Position numbers and translations under genes: made by a program
The notes under the pieces: model-generated
Databases searched by the model: none
Told to the model about the DNA's origin: nothing
Seen by the model: the letters and a program-made list of their open reading frames with translations, nothing else
Part shown: positions 26,734 through 35,454 of the stretch, piece after piece
How the letters are laid out: each line of letters begins with the position of its first letter
How positions within the stretch are numbered: position 1 is the first letter of the stretch
Assembly: GCA_900546345.1 (NCBI GenBank)
Contig: URCI01000010.1
Coordinates: 3,537 to 67,536 of the forward strand
Length of the DNA: 64,000 nt
Source of the DNA: an uncultured Prevotella sp.
GTDB taxonomy: Bacteria; Bacteroidota; Bacteroidia; Bacteroidales; Bacteroidaceae
Direction: 5' to 3'

Positions 26734-26863
26734 GAGCCGGGGGCCGAGAGAGTGTTCTCTCCGGCCAGGGCTCAAAGCCTATTCAAGTAAAAATCCACTT
26801 TTTTTTAATCAGTTTTGCTGGAGAAGTTAAAACAGGTTGAGTAAATGCCCAGGTGTGGGCGTT
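26734..26863 (+). promoter_or_regulatory. Structured RNA between rpsL and rpsG
   Basis: The first hairpin spans 26734-26774: GAGCC pairs with GGCTC, and inside it GGCCGAGAGA pairs with TCTCTCCGGCC with one bulge around GTGT. The second has GCCCA (26847-26851) and TGGGC (26856-26860) around GGTG and extends by A-T and G-U pairs. In E. coli uS7 represses its own operon by binding the rpsL-rpsG gap; a similar site is inferred from position only. Confidence 0.55.
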
Positions 26864-26912
26864 GAAGATCATTATGACAGCCCCATGCAGAATGAATATT
26901 TTTAATTAAACA

Positions 26913-27389
26913 ATGAGAAAAGCAAAACCAAAGAAGCGCGTGATCCTTCCCGATCCCGTGTTCAATGATCAGAAAGTATCTAAGTTCGTCAACCACTTGA
27001 TGTATGACGGTAAGAAGAGTACTTCCTTCGAAATTTTCTACAAAGCACTTGATATTGTCAAGGATAAGATGGCCAAAGAGGAGAAAGCTCCTTTGGAGAT
27101 CTGGAAGACAGCTCTCGACAACATCACTCCGCAGGTGGAGGTAAAGAGCCGCCGTATCGGTGGTGCTACTTTCCAGGTGCCTACAGAAATCCGTCCCGAC
27201 CGTAAGGTCAGCGTGGCTATGAAGAACATGATCGCTTTCGCACGTAAGCGTGGCGGCAAGAGCATGGCTGACAAGCTCGCTGCTGAGATCATGGACGCCT
27301 TCAACAACCAGGGTGGCGCATTCAAGCGTAAGGAGGACATGCACCGTATGGCTGAGGCTAACCGTGCTTTCGCACACTTCAGATTCTAA
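26913..27389 (+). CDS. rpsG: Small ribosomal subunit protein uS7
   Basis: 158 residues. uS7 organises the 30S head and lines the E site. The conserved GGATFQVPTEIRPDR beta-hairpin is present. The N-terminal MRKAKPKKR is basic. It is 31 bases upstream of fusA, with a long structured leader between it and rpsL. Confidence 0.97.
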   Translation: MRKAKPKKRVILPDPVFNDQKVSKFVNHLMYDGKKSTSFEIFYKALDIVKDKMAKEEKAPLEIWKTALDNITPQVEVKSRRIGGATFQVPTEIRPDRKVSVAMKNMIAFARKRGGKSMADKLAAEIMDAFNNQGGAFKRKEDMHRMAEANRAFAHFRF

Positions 27390-27420
27390 GTTTCAACACA
27401 CTTTAAGGTTAAAAAGAAAA

Positions 27421-29526
27421 ATGGCTAATCGCGATTTACATTTGACGCGCAATATCGGTATCATGGCGCATATCGATGCAGGTAAGACAACTACCTCGGA
27501 GCGCATCCTCTTCTACACCGGAAAGACCCATAAGATCGGTGAGGTGCATGACGGCGCTGCCACAATGGACTGGATGGCACAGGAGCAGGAGCGTGGTATC
27601 ACCATTACTTCCGCTGCAACTACTTGCCAGTGGACTTGGAATGGCAAAACTTACAAGATCAACTTGATCGATACTCCGGGACACGTTGACTTCACCGCTG
27701 AGGTTGAGCGTTCACTGCGTGTGTTGGATGGTGCCATCGCTACTTATTCCGCTGCTGACGGTGTGCAGCCTCAGAGCGAGACAGTGTGGCGTCAGGCTGA
27801 CAAATACAATGTTCCCCGTATCGGCTATGTCAACAAGATGGACCGCTCCGGCGCTGACTTCTTCGAGACTGTGCAGCAGATGAAGGACATCCTGGGTGCT
27901 AACCCTATCGTGATCCAGATTCCTATCGGTGCTGAGGAGAACTTCAAGGGTGTCGTGGACCTGATCAAGATGAAGGCTATCCTGTGGCACGATGAGACCA
28001 TGGGCGCTGAGTATGAGGTAGACGAGATCCCCGCTGATCTCAAGGATGAGGCCGATGAGTGGCGTGAGAAGCTGCTTGAGGGTGCTGCTGACTTCGATGA
28101 TAACCTCATGGAGAAGTATATGGATGATCCTTCGACTATTACAGAGGACGAGATCATCGCTGCTGTCCGCAAGGGTACCATCGAGATGAAGTGCTGCCCA
28201 ATGCTCCTTGGCTCTTCTTATAAGAACAAGGGTGTTCAGCCGCTGCTTGACTATACTTGTGCTTTCCTGCCTTCTCCTGAGGATACTCAGGCTATTGTGG
28301 GTACCAACCCCGAGACTGGCGAGGAAGAGGATCGTAAGCCGACAGAGACAGATCCTACTGCAGCTTTGGCTTTCAAGATCGCTACTGATCCGTTCATGGG
28401 TCGTCTGGTATACTTCCGCGTTTATTCCGGTAAGGTTGAGGCTGGTTCTTATGTCTATAACCCACGTTCCGGCAAGAAGGAGCGTATCAGCCGTCTGTTC
28501 CAGATGAACTCTCACCAAGAGATTCCTATGGACTCTATCGACGCTGGTGATATCGGCGCAGGTGTAGGTTTCAAGGATATCCGTACAGGTGATACCCTCT
28601 GCGACGAGAATCATCCTATCGTTCTTGAGTCTATGACCTTCCCCGACCCTGTGATCCAAATCGCAGTTGAGCCGAAGAGCCAGGCTGATATGGCCAAGAT
28701 GGACAACGGTCTCGCTAAGTTGGCTGAGGAAGACCCGACATTCACCGTGCATACCGACGAGCAGAGTGGCCAGACCATCATCTCTGGTATGGGTGAGCTC
28801 CACCTCGACATCATCATTGACCGTCTGAAGCGTGAGTTCAAGGTTGAGTGTAATGAGGGTAAGCCTCGTGTGAACTACAAGGAGGCAATTACCAAGACTG
28901 TAGAGAACTGGCGTGAGGTCTATAAGAAGCAGAGCGGTGGTCGCGGTAAGTTCGCTGACATCATTGTCACTGTAGGTCCTAAGGATCCTGATTACAAAGA
29001 AGACGATCTGCAGTTCATCAATGAGGTCAAGGGTGGTAACATTCCTAAGGAGTTTATCCCCTCTGTCCAGAAGGGCTTCAAGGATGCCATGAAGAATGGT
29101 GTGCTCGGCGGCTTCCCAATGACCGACCTGAAGGTTGTGCTTACCGATGGTAGCTTCCACCCTGTGGACTCTGACCAGATCTCCTTCGAGCTCGCTGCTC
29201 ACGCAGCCTTCAAGAACGTCTGCCAGAAGGCAGGTCCTGTGCTCATGGAGCCGATCATGAAGGTAGAGGTTGTTACACCTGAAGAGAACATGGGTGATGT
29301 CATCGGTGACTTGAACAAGCGCCGTGGTATGGTCCAGGGTATGGAAGAGGCTCGTAGCGGTGCGCGCATCGTCAAGGCCATGGTGCCACTGTCTGAGATG
29401 TTCGGTTATGTGACCGCTCTCCGTACCATTACTTCCGGTCGTGCTACCAGCTCTATGGAGTATGATCACCATGCACCTCTGTCTCAGTCTTTGGCTGAGC
29501 AGGTACTTGAGGAACTCAAGAAATAA
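27421..29526 (+). CDS. fusA: Elongation factor G
   Basis: 701 residues from the ATG at 27421, which begins MANRDLHLTRNIGIMAHIDAG. An earlier in-frame start inside rpsG is not homologous and was rejected. GTPase motifs AHIDAGKTT, the RGITIT switch, DTPGH and NKMD are intact, so this looks like an ordinary translocase EF-G and not the GTP-sparing paralogue known from Bacteroides. Domain IV contains the HPVDSDQISFELAAHAAFK segment. It follows rpsG directly; a 94-base gap with a hairpin leads to rpsJ. Confidence 0.97.
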   Translation: MANRDLHLTRNIGIMAHIDAGKTTTSERILFYTGKTHKIGEVHDGAATMDWMAQEQERGITITSAATTCQWTWNGKTYKINLIDTPGHVDFTAEVERSLRVLDGAIATYSAADGVQPQSETVWRQADKYNVPRIGYVNKMDRSGADFFETVQQMKDILGANPIVIQIPIGAEENFKGVVDLIKMKAILWHDETMGAEYEVDEIPADLKDEADEWREKLLEGAADFDDNLMEKYMDDPSTITEDEIIAAVRKGTIEMKCCPMLLGSSYKNKGVQPLLDYTCAFLPSPEDTQAIVGTNPETGEEEDRKPTETDPTAALAFKIATDPFMGRLVYFRVYSGKVEAGSYVYNPRSGKKERISRLFQMNSHQEIPMDSIDAGDIGAGVGFKDIRTGDTLCDENHPIVLESMTFPDPVIQIAVEPKSQADMAKMDNGLAKLAEEDPTFTVHTDEQSGQTIISGMGELHLDIIIDRLKREFKVECNEGKPRVNYKEAITKTVENWREVYKKQSGGRGKFADIIVTVGPKDPDYKEDDLQFINEVKGGNIPKEFIPSVQKGFKDAMKNGVLGGFPMTDLKVVLTDGSFHPVDSDQISFELAAHAAFKNVCQKAGPVLMEPIMKVEVVTPEENMGDVIGDLNKRRGMVQGMEEARSGARIVKAMVPLSEMFGYVTALRTITSGRATSSMEYDHHAPLSQSLAEQVLEELKK

Positions 29527-29537
29527 CAATTTTGAGC

Positions 29538-29577
29538 GAGGTGCCGCCTAGCGAATGACTCTTAGGCGGCATACCTC
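29538..29577 (+). promoter_or_regulatory. Strong hairpin between fusA and rpsJ
   Basis: GAGGT-GCCGCCTA (29538-29550) pairs with TAGGCGGC (29563-29570) and, after a two-base AT bulge, ACCTC (29573-29577). No T-run follows, so it is more likely a regulatory or processing structure in the leader of the S10 operon than a terminator. Confidence 0.6.
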
Positions 29578-29620
29578 CTCAATCTTACACATTATTATAT
29601 ATAATCATTAAATTACAGAC

Positions 29621-29926
29621 ATGAGTCAGAAAATTCGTATCAAGCTGAAGAGCTACGACCATCAGTTGGTCGACAAATCAGCTGAGCAGATTGTCAAGGC
29701 TGTCAAGGCCACGGACGCTATCGTTAGCGGTCCTATTCCATTGCCAACCCACAAGCGTATCTTCACAGTGAACCGCTCTACCTTCGTTAACAAGAAGAGC
29801 CGTGAGCAGTTCCAGCTGTCAGATTACAAGCGTCTCATCGACATCTACAGTGCTACCGGCAAGACCGTCGACGCACTGATGAAGCTTGAGTTGCCCTCTG
29901 GTGTGGAAGTGGAAATCAAGGTCTAA
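29621..29926 (+). CDS. rpsJ: Small ribosomal subunit protein uS10
   Basis: 101 residues, standard size. The GPIPLPTHKRIFTVNRS loop reaches into the 30S head. Besides its ribosomal role uS10 pairs with NusB and NusG in transcription. It opens the S10 array, 61 bases before rplC. Confidence 0.97.
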   Translation: MSQKIRIKLKSYDHQLVDKSAEQIVKAVKATDAIVSGPIPLPTHKRIFTVNRSTFVNKKSREQFQLSDYKRLIDIYSATGKTVDALMKLELPSGVEVEIKV

Positions 29927-29987
29927 TACCTTGCAGTATGTTCAAGAAGAATTTTATCATTTACGTTAACACAAAACATTTATTGAA

Positions 29988-30602
29988 ATGCCAGGATTAA
30001 TTGGAAGAAAAATCGGAATGACATCCGTGTTCAGTGCCGACGGTAAGAACACACCGTGCACTGTTATCGAAGCTGGTCCTTGTGTTGTTACCCAGGTCAA
30101 GACCGTTGAAAAGGACGGTTACAAAGCCTATCAGCTCGGTTACGCTGAGGCTAAGGAGAAGAGAACCAACAAGCCTATGGCAGGTATCTTCAAGAAAGCC
30201 GGTACAACACCGAAGAAGCACTTGGCCGAGTTCAAGTTCGACGAGGAGTATAACCTCGGTGACACCATTACAGTTGAACTGTTCAAAGACGCTAAGTTCG
30301 TTGACGTCATTGGCACATCTAAGGGTAAAGGTTTCCAGGGTGTCGTGAAGCGTCATGGATTCGGCGGTGTCGGTCAGAGCACTCACGGTCAGGACGACCG
30401 CGCCCGCAAGCCGGGATCTATCGGTGCCTGCTCTTACCCTGCAAAGGTCTTCAAAGGCATGCGCATGGGTGGCCAGATGGGAGGAGACCGTGTTACCACA
30501 CAGAACCTCCGTGTATTAAAGGTGATTCCGGAGCAGAACCTGCTCATCGTAAAGGGTTCTTTCGCCGGTTGCAATGGTTCAACAGTTTTAATTGAGAAGT
30601 AA
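29988..30602 (+). CDS. rplC: Large ribosomal subunit protein uL3
   Basis: 204 residues. It begins MPGLIGRKIGMTSVF and has the extended loop GFGGVGQSTHGQDDRARKPG, which reaches toward the peptidyl transferase centre. Its TAA overlaps the rplD ATG by one base (TAATG), suggesting coupled translation. Confidence 0.97.
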   Translation: MPGLIGRKIGMTSVFSADGKNTPCTVIEAGPCVVTQVKTVEKDGYKAYQLGYAEAKEKRTNKPMAGIFKKAGTTPKKHLAEFKFDEEYNLGDTITVELFKDAKFVDVIGTSKGKGFQGVVKRHGFGGVGQSTHGQDDRARKPGSIGACSYPAKVFKGMRMGGQMGGDRVTTQNLRVLKVIPEQNLLIVKGSFAGCNGSTVLIEK

Positions 30603-31231
30603 TGGAAGTTAGTGTTTTGAATATCAACGGTCAGGAGACCGGACGTAAGGTGGCGCTCAACGATGCCATCTTTGGAATTGAGCCTAACGATCATGTCATC
30701 TACCTCGATGTGAAGCAGTATCTCGCCAACCAGCGCCAGGGCACTGCCAAGGCTAAGGAGAGAAGCGAGCACGCTGGTTCTACCCGTAAGTTGGGACGTC
30801 AGAAAGGTGGCGGCGGTGCTCGCCGTGGTGATATTAACTCACCTCTGCTCAAGGGCGGTGGTCGCGTATTCGGTCCCCAGCCCCGTGATTATGGCTTTAA
30901 ACTCAATAAGAAAGTAAAAGTTCTTGCTCGTAAGTCTGCTCTGTCTTACAAGGCTCAGGAGAATGCCATCATTGTGGTGGAAGATTTCAATCTTGACGCT
31001 CCTAAGACTAAAGATTTTGTAAATATCACTAAAAATCTTAAAGTAGAAGGCAAGAAGACGCTCGTAGTTTTGCCAGGTATAAATAAAAACGTATATTTGT
31101 CCGCTCGTAACATCGAGAAGGCTGAAGTGATGTCTGCTGATCAGCTCAATACGTATAAAGTTTTGAATGCTGATGTGCTCGTCGTCGCAGAAAGTTCTTT
31201 GAAGACTATCGACAACATCTTGGATAAGTAA
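30602..31231 (+). CDS. rplD: Large ribosomal subunit protein uL4
   Basis: 209 residues. The central basic loop, with GRQKGGGGARRGD, lines the exit tunnel next to uL22. In E. coli uL4 represses the S10 operon from the leader. A hairpin before rpsJ is a possible, unproven counterpart. Starts by one-base overlap with rplC and precedes rplW by 20 bases. Confidence 0.97.
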   Translation: MEVSVLNINGQETGRKVALNDAIFGIEPNDHVIYLDVKQYLANQRQGTAKAKERSEHAGSTRKLGRQKGGGGARRGDINSPLLKGGGRVFGPQPRDYGFKLNKKVKVLARKSALSYKAQENAIIVVEDFNLDAPKTKDFVNITKNLKVEGKKTLVVLPGINKNVYLSARNIEKAEVMSADQLNTYKVLNADVLVVAESSLKTIDNILDK

Positions 31232-31251
31232 AAATTAGGAGACAAAGTATT

Positions 31252-31548
31252 ATGGCATATATCATCAAACCCCTGGTCACAGAGAAGATGAATAACATTA
31301 CAGACAAACGCGCAAACCGCTATGGTTTTGTCGTTCGCCCAGAGGCTAATAAGCTCCAAATCAAGAAAGAGGTCGAGAGTCTGTATCATGTTACAGTAGA
31401 GGATGTGAACACAATGCGCTACGCTGGCAAACGTTCTAGCCGCTATACCAAGGCTGGCTTGATCCGCGGTCAGAAGAACGCATTCAAGAAGGCTATCGTC
31501 ACCCTGAAGGATGGTGAGGCCATCGATTTTTACAGCAATATCAAATAA
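31252..31548 (+). CDS. rplW: Large ribosomal subunit protein uL23
   Basis: 98 residues. It sits at the exit-tunnel mouth, where trigger factor and SRP dock. The family pattern KPLVTEKMN followed by KKEVESLYHVTVEDVNTM is clear. Its stop is 3 bases before the rplB start. Confidence 0.96.
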   Translation: MAYIIKPLVTEKMNNITDKRANRYGFVVRPEANKLQIKKEVESLYHVTVEDVNTMRYAGKRSSRYTKAGLIRGQKNAFKKAIVTLKDGEAIDFYSNIK

Positions 31549-31551
31549 AAA

Positions 31552-32379
31552 ATGGCAGTACGTAAATTCAGCCCGGTAACTCCGGGTACAAGACACAAGG
31601 TTATTGGCACGTTCGAGGAGATTACTGCATCCGTGCCAGAGAAGTCTCTCGTTTACGGTAAGCGTTCTACCGGTGGTCGAAACAACACCGGTAAGATGAC
31701 CATGCGCTATATCGGCGGTGGTCACAAGAAGAAGTATCGTCTGATCGACTTCAAACGAGAGAAAGATGGTGTTCCTGCTGTAGTCAAGACAATCGAGTAT
31801 GATCCTAACCGCTCTGCTCGCATTGCGCTTCTGTTCTACGCAGATGGTGAAAAACGTTACATCATTGCTCCCAACGGATTGAAGGTTGGCGATAAGCTGA
31901 TGTCTGGCGCTGAGGCAGCTCCTGAGATTGGCAACGCTCTTCCTTTGGCAAACATTCCTGTCGGTACCGTGATCCACAACATTGAGTTGCGTCCGGGACA
32001 GGGTGCACGCCTGGTTCGTTCGGCTGGTAACTTTGCTCAGTTAACTTCCCGTGATGGCAACTACTGTGTCATCAAGCTTCCTTCTGGCGAGACTCGTTTG
32101 GTTCTCTCTGCCTGCAAGGCTACTGTGGGTAGTGTAGGAAACTCTGATCACGCTCTTGAGCAGTCTGGTAAGGCCGGTCGCTCTCGTTGGCTTGGACGTC
32201 GTCCTCACAACCGTGGTGTTGTGATGAACCCTGTCGATCACCCGATGGGTGGTGGCGAAGGTCGTCAGTCTGGTGGTCATCCACGCTCTCGCAAGGGCTT
32301 GTATGCTAAGGGTCTCAAGACTCGTGCACCTAAGAAGCTCTCGAACAAGTACATTATCGAAAGAGCTAACAAGAAGTAA
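31552..32379 (+). CDS. rplB: Large ribosomal subunit protein uL2
   Basis: 275 residues. uL2 supports subunit joining and the peptidyl transferase centre. The C-terminal signature reads NPVDHPMGGGEGRQSGGHPR. Enterobacterial uL2 has histidine where this protein has methionine after DHP; as I recall, methionine is usual in Bacteroidetes. It is 21 bases upstream of rpsS. Confidence 0.97.
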   Translation: MAVRKFSPVTPGTRHKVIGTFEEITASVPEKSLVYGKRSTGGRNNTGKMTMRYIGGGHKKKYRLIDFKREKDGVPAVVKTIEYDPNRSARIALLFYADGEKRYIIAPNGLKVGDKLMSGAEAAPEIGNALPLANIPVGTVIHNIELRPGQGARLVRSAGNFAQLTSRDGNYCVIKLPSGETRLVLSACKATVGSVGNSDHALEQSGKAGRSRWLGRRPHNRGVVMNPVDHPMGGGEGRQSGGHPRSRKGLYAKGLKTRAPKKLSNKYIIERANKK

Positions 32380-32400
32380 TCAAGTTAATTAGAGCAAATT

Positions 32401-32670
32401 ATGAGTCGTTCACTTAAAAAAGGTCCTTATATCAACGTTGCCCTCGAGAAGAAAATTCTCGCCATGAACGAGAGCGGCAAGAAGAGTGTCGTTAAGACAT
32501 GGGCCAGAGCATCCATGATTTCACCTGATTTCGTGGGTCACACTGTTGCAGTCCACAACGGTAATAAATTCATCCCTGTCTACATCACTGAGAATATGGT
32601 TGGACACAAGCTCGGTGAGTTCGCTATGACACGTCGCTTCGGCGGCCACTCTGGCAACAACAAGAAGTAA
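32401..32670 (+). CDS. rpsS: Small ribosomal subunit protein uS19
   Basis: 89 residues. MSRSLKKGPYIN opens the protein, and the GHKLGEFAMTRRFGGH segment is the family signature. It lies at the top of the 30S head and contacts the A-site tRNA. It is followed by a 33-base gap holding a four-codon reading frame that overlaps the rplV start. Confidence 0.97.
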   Translation: MSRSLKKGPYINVALEKKILAMNESGKKSVVKTWARASMISPDFVGHTVAVHNGNKFIPVYITENMVGHKLGEFAMTRRFGGHSGNNKK

Positions 32671-32703
32671 TCAGGGCAAACCATTTAAAATGAGTAAACA
32701 ATA

Positions 32704-33108
32704 ATGGGAGCAAGAAAACATATCGCGGCCGAAAAAATGAAAGAGGCCCGCAAGAACATGTACTTCGCCAAGCTCAAGGGTGTGCCTTCTTCTCCACGGA
32801 AGATGCGTTATGTCGTTGACATGATCCGTGGCATGGAAGTCAACAGAGCACTTGGTATCCTGAAGTTCTCCAATAAGCATGCTGCTGCTGATGTAGAGAA
32901 GCTGCTTCGCTCGGCTATTGCTAACTGGGAAACCAAAAACGATCGTAAAGCCGAAGATGGTGAGCTTTATGTCAGCAAGGTCTTCGTTGATGAAGGCGTG
33001 ACCATGAAACGTATGAGACCGGCACCACAGGGCCGTGGCTATCGCATTCGTAAGCGTAGCAACCACGTCACTCTCTTTGTTGATGCCAAAACTAATGACG
33101 AAAAATAA
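32704..33108 (+). CDS. rplV: Large ribosomal subunit protein uL22
   Basis: 134 residues. Its beta-hairpin loop (KRMRPAPQGRGYRIRKRSNH) reaches into the exit tunnel, where macrolides bind. The start codon overlaps by one base the stop of a tiny frame ATG-AGT-AAA-CAA-TAA (32690-32704), which could support re-initiation. It is 8 bases upstream of rpsC. Confidence 0.96.
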   Translation: MGARKHIAAEKMKEARKNMYFAKLKGVPSSPRKMRYVVDMIRGMEVNRALGILKFSNKHAAADVEKLLRSAIANWETKNDRKAEDGELYVSKVFVDEGVTMKRMRPAPQGRGYRIRKRSNHVTLFVDAKTNDEK

Positions 33109-33116
33109 TAATTAGA

Positions 33117-33842
33117 ATGGGACAGAAAGTTAATCCAATAAGCAACCGTCTGGGTATTATCCGTGGTTGGGACTCAAATTGGTTCGGTGGCAAGGACTTC
33201 GGTGACAACCTCGTTGAGGATAAAAAGATCCGTCAGTACCTTAACAAGCGCTTGGAGAAGGCCAGCGTTTCTCGTATCGTCATCGAGCGTACTTTGAAGC
33301 TGGTTACCATCACTATTTGTACTGCCCGCCCGGGCATCGTCATTGGTAAAGGTGGTGCTGATGTAGACAAACTGAAGGAGGAGTTGAAGAACCTCTTCAA
33401 GAAAGACATCCAGATCAATATCTTCGAGGTGAAGAAACCCGAGCTTGACGCTAACATCGTTGGTCAGAACATTGCCAGCCAGATTGAGCATTTGATGGCA
33501 TATCGCCGTGCAATCAAGATGGCTGTTCAGAACACGATGCGCGCTGGTGCTGAAGGTATCAAGATCCAGATCTCTGGTCGTCTGAATGGCGCTGAGATGT
33601 CTCGTAAGGAGATGTACAAAGAGGGTCGTACTCCTTTGCATACTTTCCGTGCAGACATTGACTACTGCCAGACCGAAGCGCTCACTAAAGTGGGTCTGTT
33701 AGGTATTAAGGTGTGGATCTGCCGCGGTGAGGTGTATGGTAAGCGTGAGCTCGCACCCAATTTCTCTCAGGAGAAGAATGAGCGCGGACGCAACGGTGGC
33801 CGTCAGAATCGTGGTGGCCGTAGAAGAAACAATAACCGCTAA
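33117..33842 (+). CDS. rpsC: Small ribosomal subunit protein uS3
   Basis: 241 residues. The KH domain has the RPGIVIGKGGADVDKLKEEL segment, followed by the GRLNGAEMSRKEMYKEGR block at the mRNA entry site. The last 20 or so residues form an Arg/Gly/Asn-rich tail (NERGRNGG, RGGRRRNNNR) that is probably disordered. It is 14 bases upstream of rplP. Confidence 0.97.
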   Translation: MGQKVNPISNRLGIIRGWDSNWFGGKDFGDNLVEDKKIRQYLNKRLEKASVSRIVIERTLKLVTITICTARPGIVIGKGGADVDKLKEELKNLFKKDIQINIFEVKKPELDANIVGQNIASQIEHLMAYRRAIKMAVQNTMRAGAEGIKIQISGRLNGAEMSRKEMYKEGRTPLHTFRADIDYCQTEALTKVGLLGIKVWICRGEVYGKRELAPNFSQEKNERGRNGGRQNRGGRRRNNNR

Positions 33843-33856
33843 AAGTAGAAGCTACA

Positions 33857-34285
33857 ATGTTACAGCCAAAAAGAGTAAAATATAGAAGACCTCAAGACGG
33901 GCGCGGCAATAAAGGCAACGCCCACAGAGGTACAGAGCTGGCTTTTGGAACCTTCGGTATCAAGACACTTGAAGCCAAATGGCTCGACAGCCGCCAGATC
34001 GAGGCAGCTCGTGTAGCTGTCAACCGTTATATGAATCGTGAAGGTCAGGTATGGATCCGCATCTTCCCTGACAAACCAATCACCCGCAAGCCTGCTGATG
34101 TCCGTATGGGTAAAGGTAAAGGTGATCCTGCTGGTTGGGTCGCTCCCGTCACACCGGGACGTATCCTGTTTGAGGTTGAAGGCGTGAGCCTGGCAGTTGC
34201 CAAAGAAGCTCTTCGTCTTGCCGCTCAGAAACTTCCAGTCAAGACTAAGTTCGTCATCAGACGCGACTTTGATAAAAACGCTTAA
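33857..34285 (+). CDS. rplP: Large ribosomal subunit protein uL16
   Basis: 142 residues. The GRGNKGNAHRGTELAFG and RMGKGKGDPAGWVAPV segments identify uL16, which organises the A-site region of the 50S. Two bases separate it from rpmC. Confidence 0.97.
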   Translation: MLQPKRVKYRRPQDGRGNKGNAHRGTELAFGTFGIKTLEAKWLDSRQIEAARVAVNRYMNREGQVWIRIFPDKPITRKPADVRMGKGKGDPAGWVAPVTPGRILFEVEGVSLAVAKEALRLAAQKLPVKTKFVIRRDFDKNA

Positions 34286-34287
34286 TT

Positions 34288-34482
34288 ATGAAGATTAAAG
34301 AAATTACAGAACTCGCCGACAAGGACCTGCGCGAGAAGCTGGAGCAGACAGAGGCAGCTTTGAATCAGATGAAGCTCAACCATCAGGTCACTCCGCTCGA
34401 GAATCCATCCACGATTAAGGCTACGCGTCGCGACATTGCACGGATGAAAACCGTGCTCCGCCAGAGAGAACTTAATAAATAA
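34288..34482 (+). CDS. rpmC: Large ribosomal subunit protein uL29
   Basis: 64 residues, two helices, with MKIKEITELADKDLREKLEQ at the start and ARMKTVLRQRE near the end. It sits near the exit tunnel beside uL23. It is 11 bases before rpsQ. Confidence 0.95.
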   Translation: MKIKEITELADKDLREKLEQTEAALNQMKLNHQVTPLENPSTIKATRRDIARMKTVLRQRELNK

Positions 34483-34493
34483 TTCACGGACAG

Positions 34494-34751
34494 ATGGAAA
34501 AGAGAAATTTAAGAAAAGTTAGACAGGGTGTGGTGATCAGCGATAAGATGGACAAGACCATCGTTGTTGCTGCAAAGTTCAAGGAGATGCACCCTATTTA
34601 TGGTAAGTTTGTCCAGAAGACTAAAAAATACCACGCTCATGACGAGAACAACGAGGCTCATGTAGGTGACACTGTTCAGATCATGGAGACTCGTCCACTC
34701 TCTAAGACTAAGAGATGGAGATTAGTACAAATCGTAGAAAAAGCTAAGTAA
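34494..34751 (+). CDS. rpsQ: Small ribosomal subunit protein uS17
   Basis: 85 residues. An OB-fold protein of the 30S body. The GVVISDKMDKTIVVAAK segment and the C-terminal ETRPLSKTKRWRLV signature are present. Only 2 bases before rplN. Confidence 0.96.
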   Translation: MEKRNLRKVRQGVVISDKMDKTIVVAAKFKEMHPIYGKFVQKTKKYHAHDENNEAHVGDTVQIMETRPLSKTKRWRLVQIVEKAK

Positions 34752-34753
34752 TC

Positions 34754-35119
34754 ATGATACAGGCATTATCAAAACTTACAGTATGTGATAACAGCGGCGC
34801 ACGCGAGGCAATGTGCATCCGTGTTCTCGGTGGTACCGGCCGTCGTTACGCCAGTGTGGGTGACGTCATCGTTGTGGCTGTACAGAATGTCATCCCTTCA
34901 AGTGATTTGAAGAAAGGTGCAGTATCTAAGGCTTTGATCGTTCGCACGAAGAAGGAAATCCGTCGTCCTGACGGATCTTACATCCGCTTCGACGACAACG
35001 CTTGTGTGCTGCTTAACAATGCAGGTGAACTTCGCGGCAGCCGTATCTTTGGCCCCGTCGCTCGTGAGTTGCGTGCTGTCAATATGAAGGTCGTCTCCCT
35101 CGCACCTGAGGTGCTTTAA
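34754..35119 (+). CDS. rplN: Large ribosomal subunit protein uL14
   Basis: 121 residues. DNSGAREAMCIRVLGG and the NNAGELRGSRIFGPVARELR signature are intact. uL14 lies at the subunit interface and is the docking site of the silencing factor RsfS. It is 17 bases before rplX. Confidence 0.97.
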   Translation: MIQALSKLTVCDNSGAREAMCIRVLGGTGRRYASVGDVIVVAVQNVIPSSDLKKGAVSKALIVRTKKEIRRPDGSYIRFDDNACVLLNNAGELRGSRIFGPVARELRAVNMKVVSLAPEVL

Positions 35120-35136
35120 TTCTAAAACGTACACGA

Positions 35137-35454
35137 ATGAATAAGTTACATATCAAAAAAGACGATACCGTGATTGTCCGCACAGGTAGTGACAAGGGCA
35201 AGACCGGTAAAGTGCTCAAAGTGCTGGTGAAGGAAAACCGCGCCATCGTGGAAGGCATCAACATGGTGTCAAAGAGCACAAAGCCTTCAGCTAAGAATCC
35301 TCAGGGTGGTATCGTTAAGCAGGAGGCTCCTATTCACATCTCTAATTTGGGACTTATCGACCCGAAGAGTGGCAAGGCTACCCGTATCGCTATCAAGCGC
35401 GAGGGTAAGACCGTCACTCGTATCGCTAAAAAATCAGGGGAGGAGATTAAGTAA
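35137..35454 (+). CDS. rplX: Large ribosomal subunit protein uL24
   Basis: 105 residues. An N-terminal KOW motif (KKDDTVIVRTGSDKGKTGKV) marks uL24, an early 50S assembly protein. The stop TAA overlaps the rplE ATG by one base, so the two are probably translationally coupled. Confidence 0.96.
   Translation: MNKLHIKKDDTVIVRTGSDKGKTGKVLKVLVKENRAIVEGINMVSKSTKPSAKNPQGGIVKQEAPIHISNLGLIDPKSGKATRIAIKREGKTVTRIAKKSGEEIK

Noticed and set aside
27250..27420. N-terminal extension of fusA into rpsG
   Set aside because: EF-G homology begins at the ATG at 27421; the extra codons lie out of frame inside rpsG.
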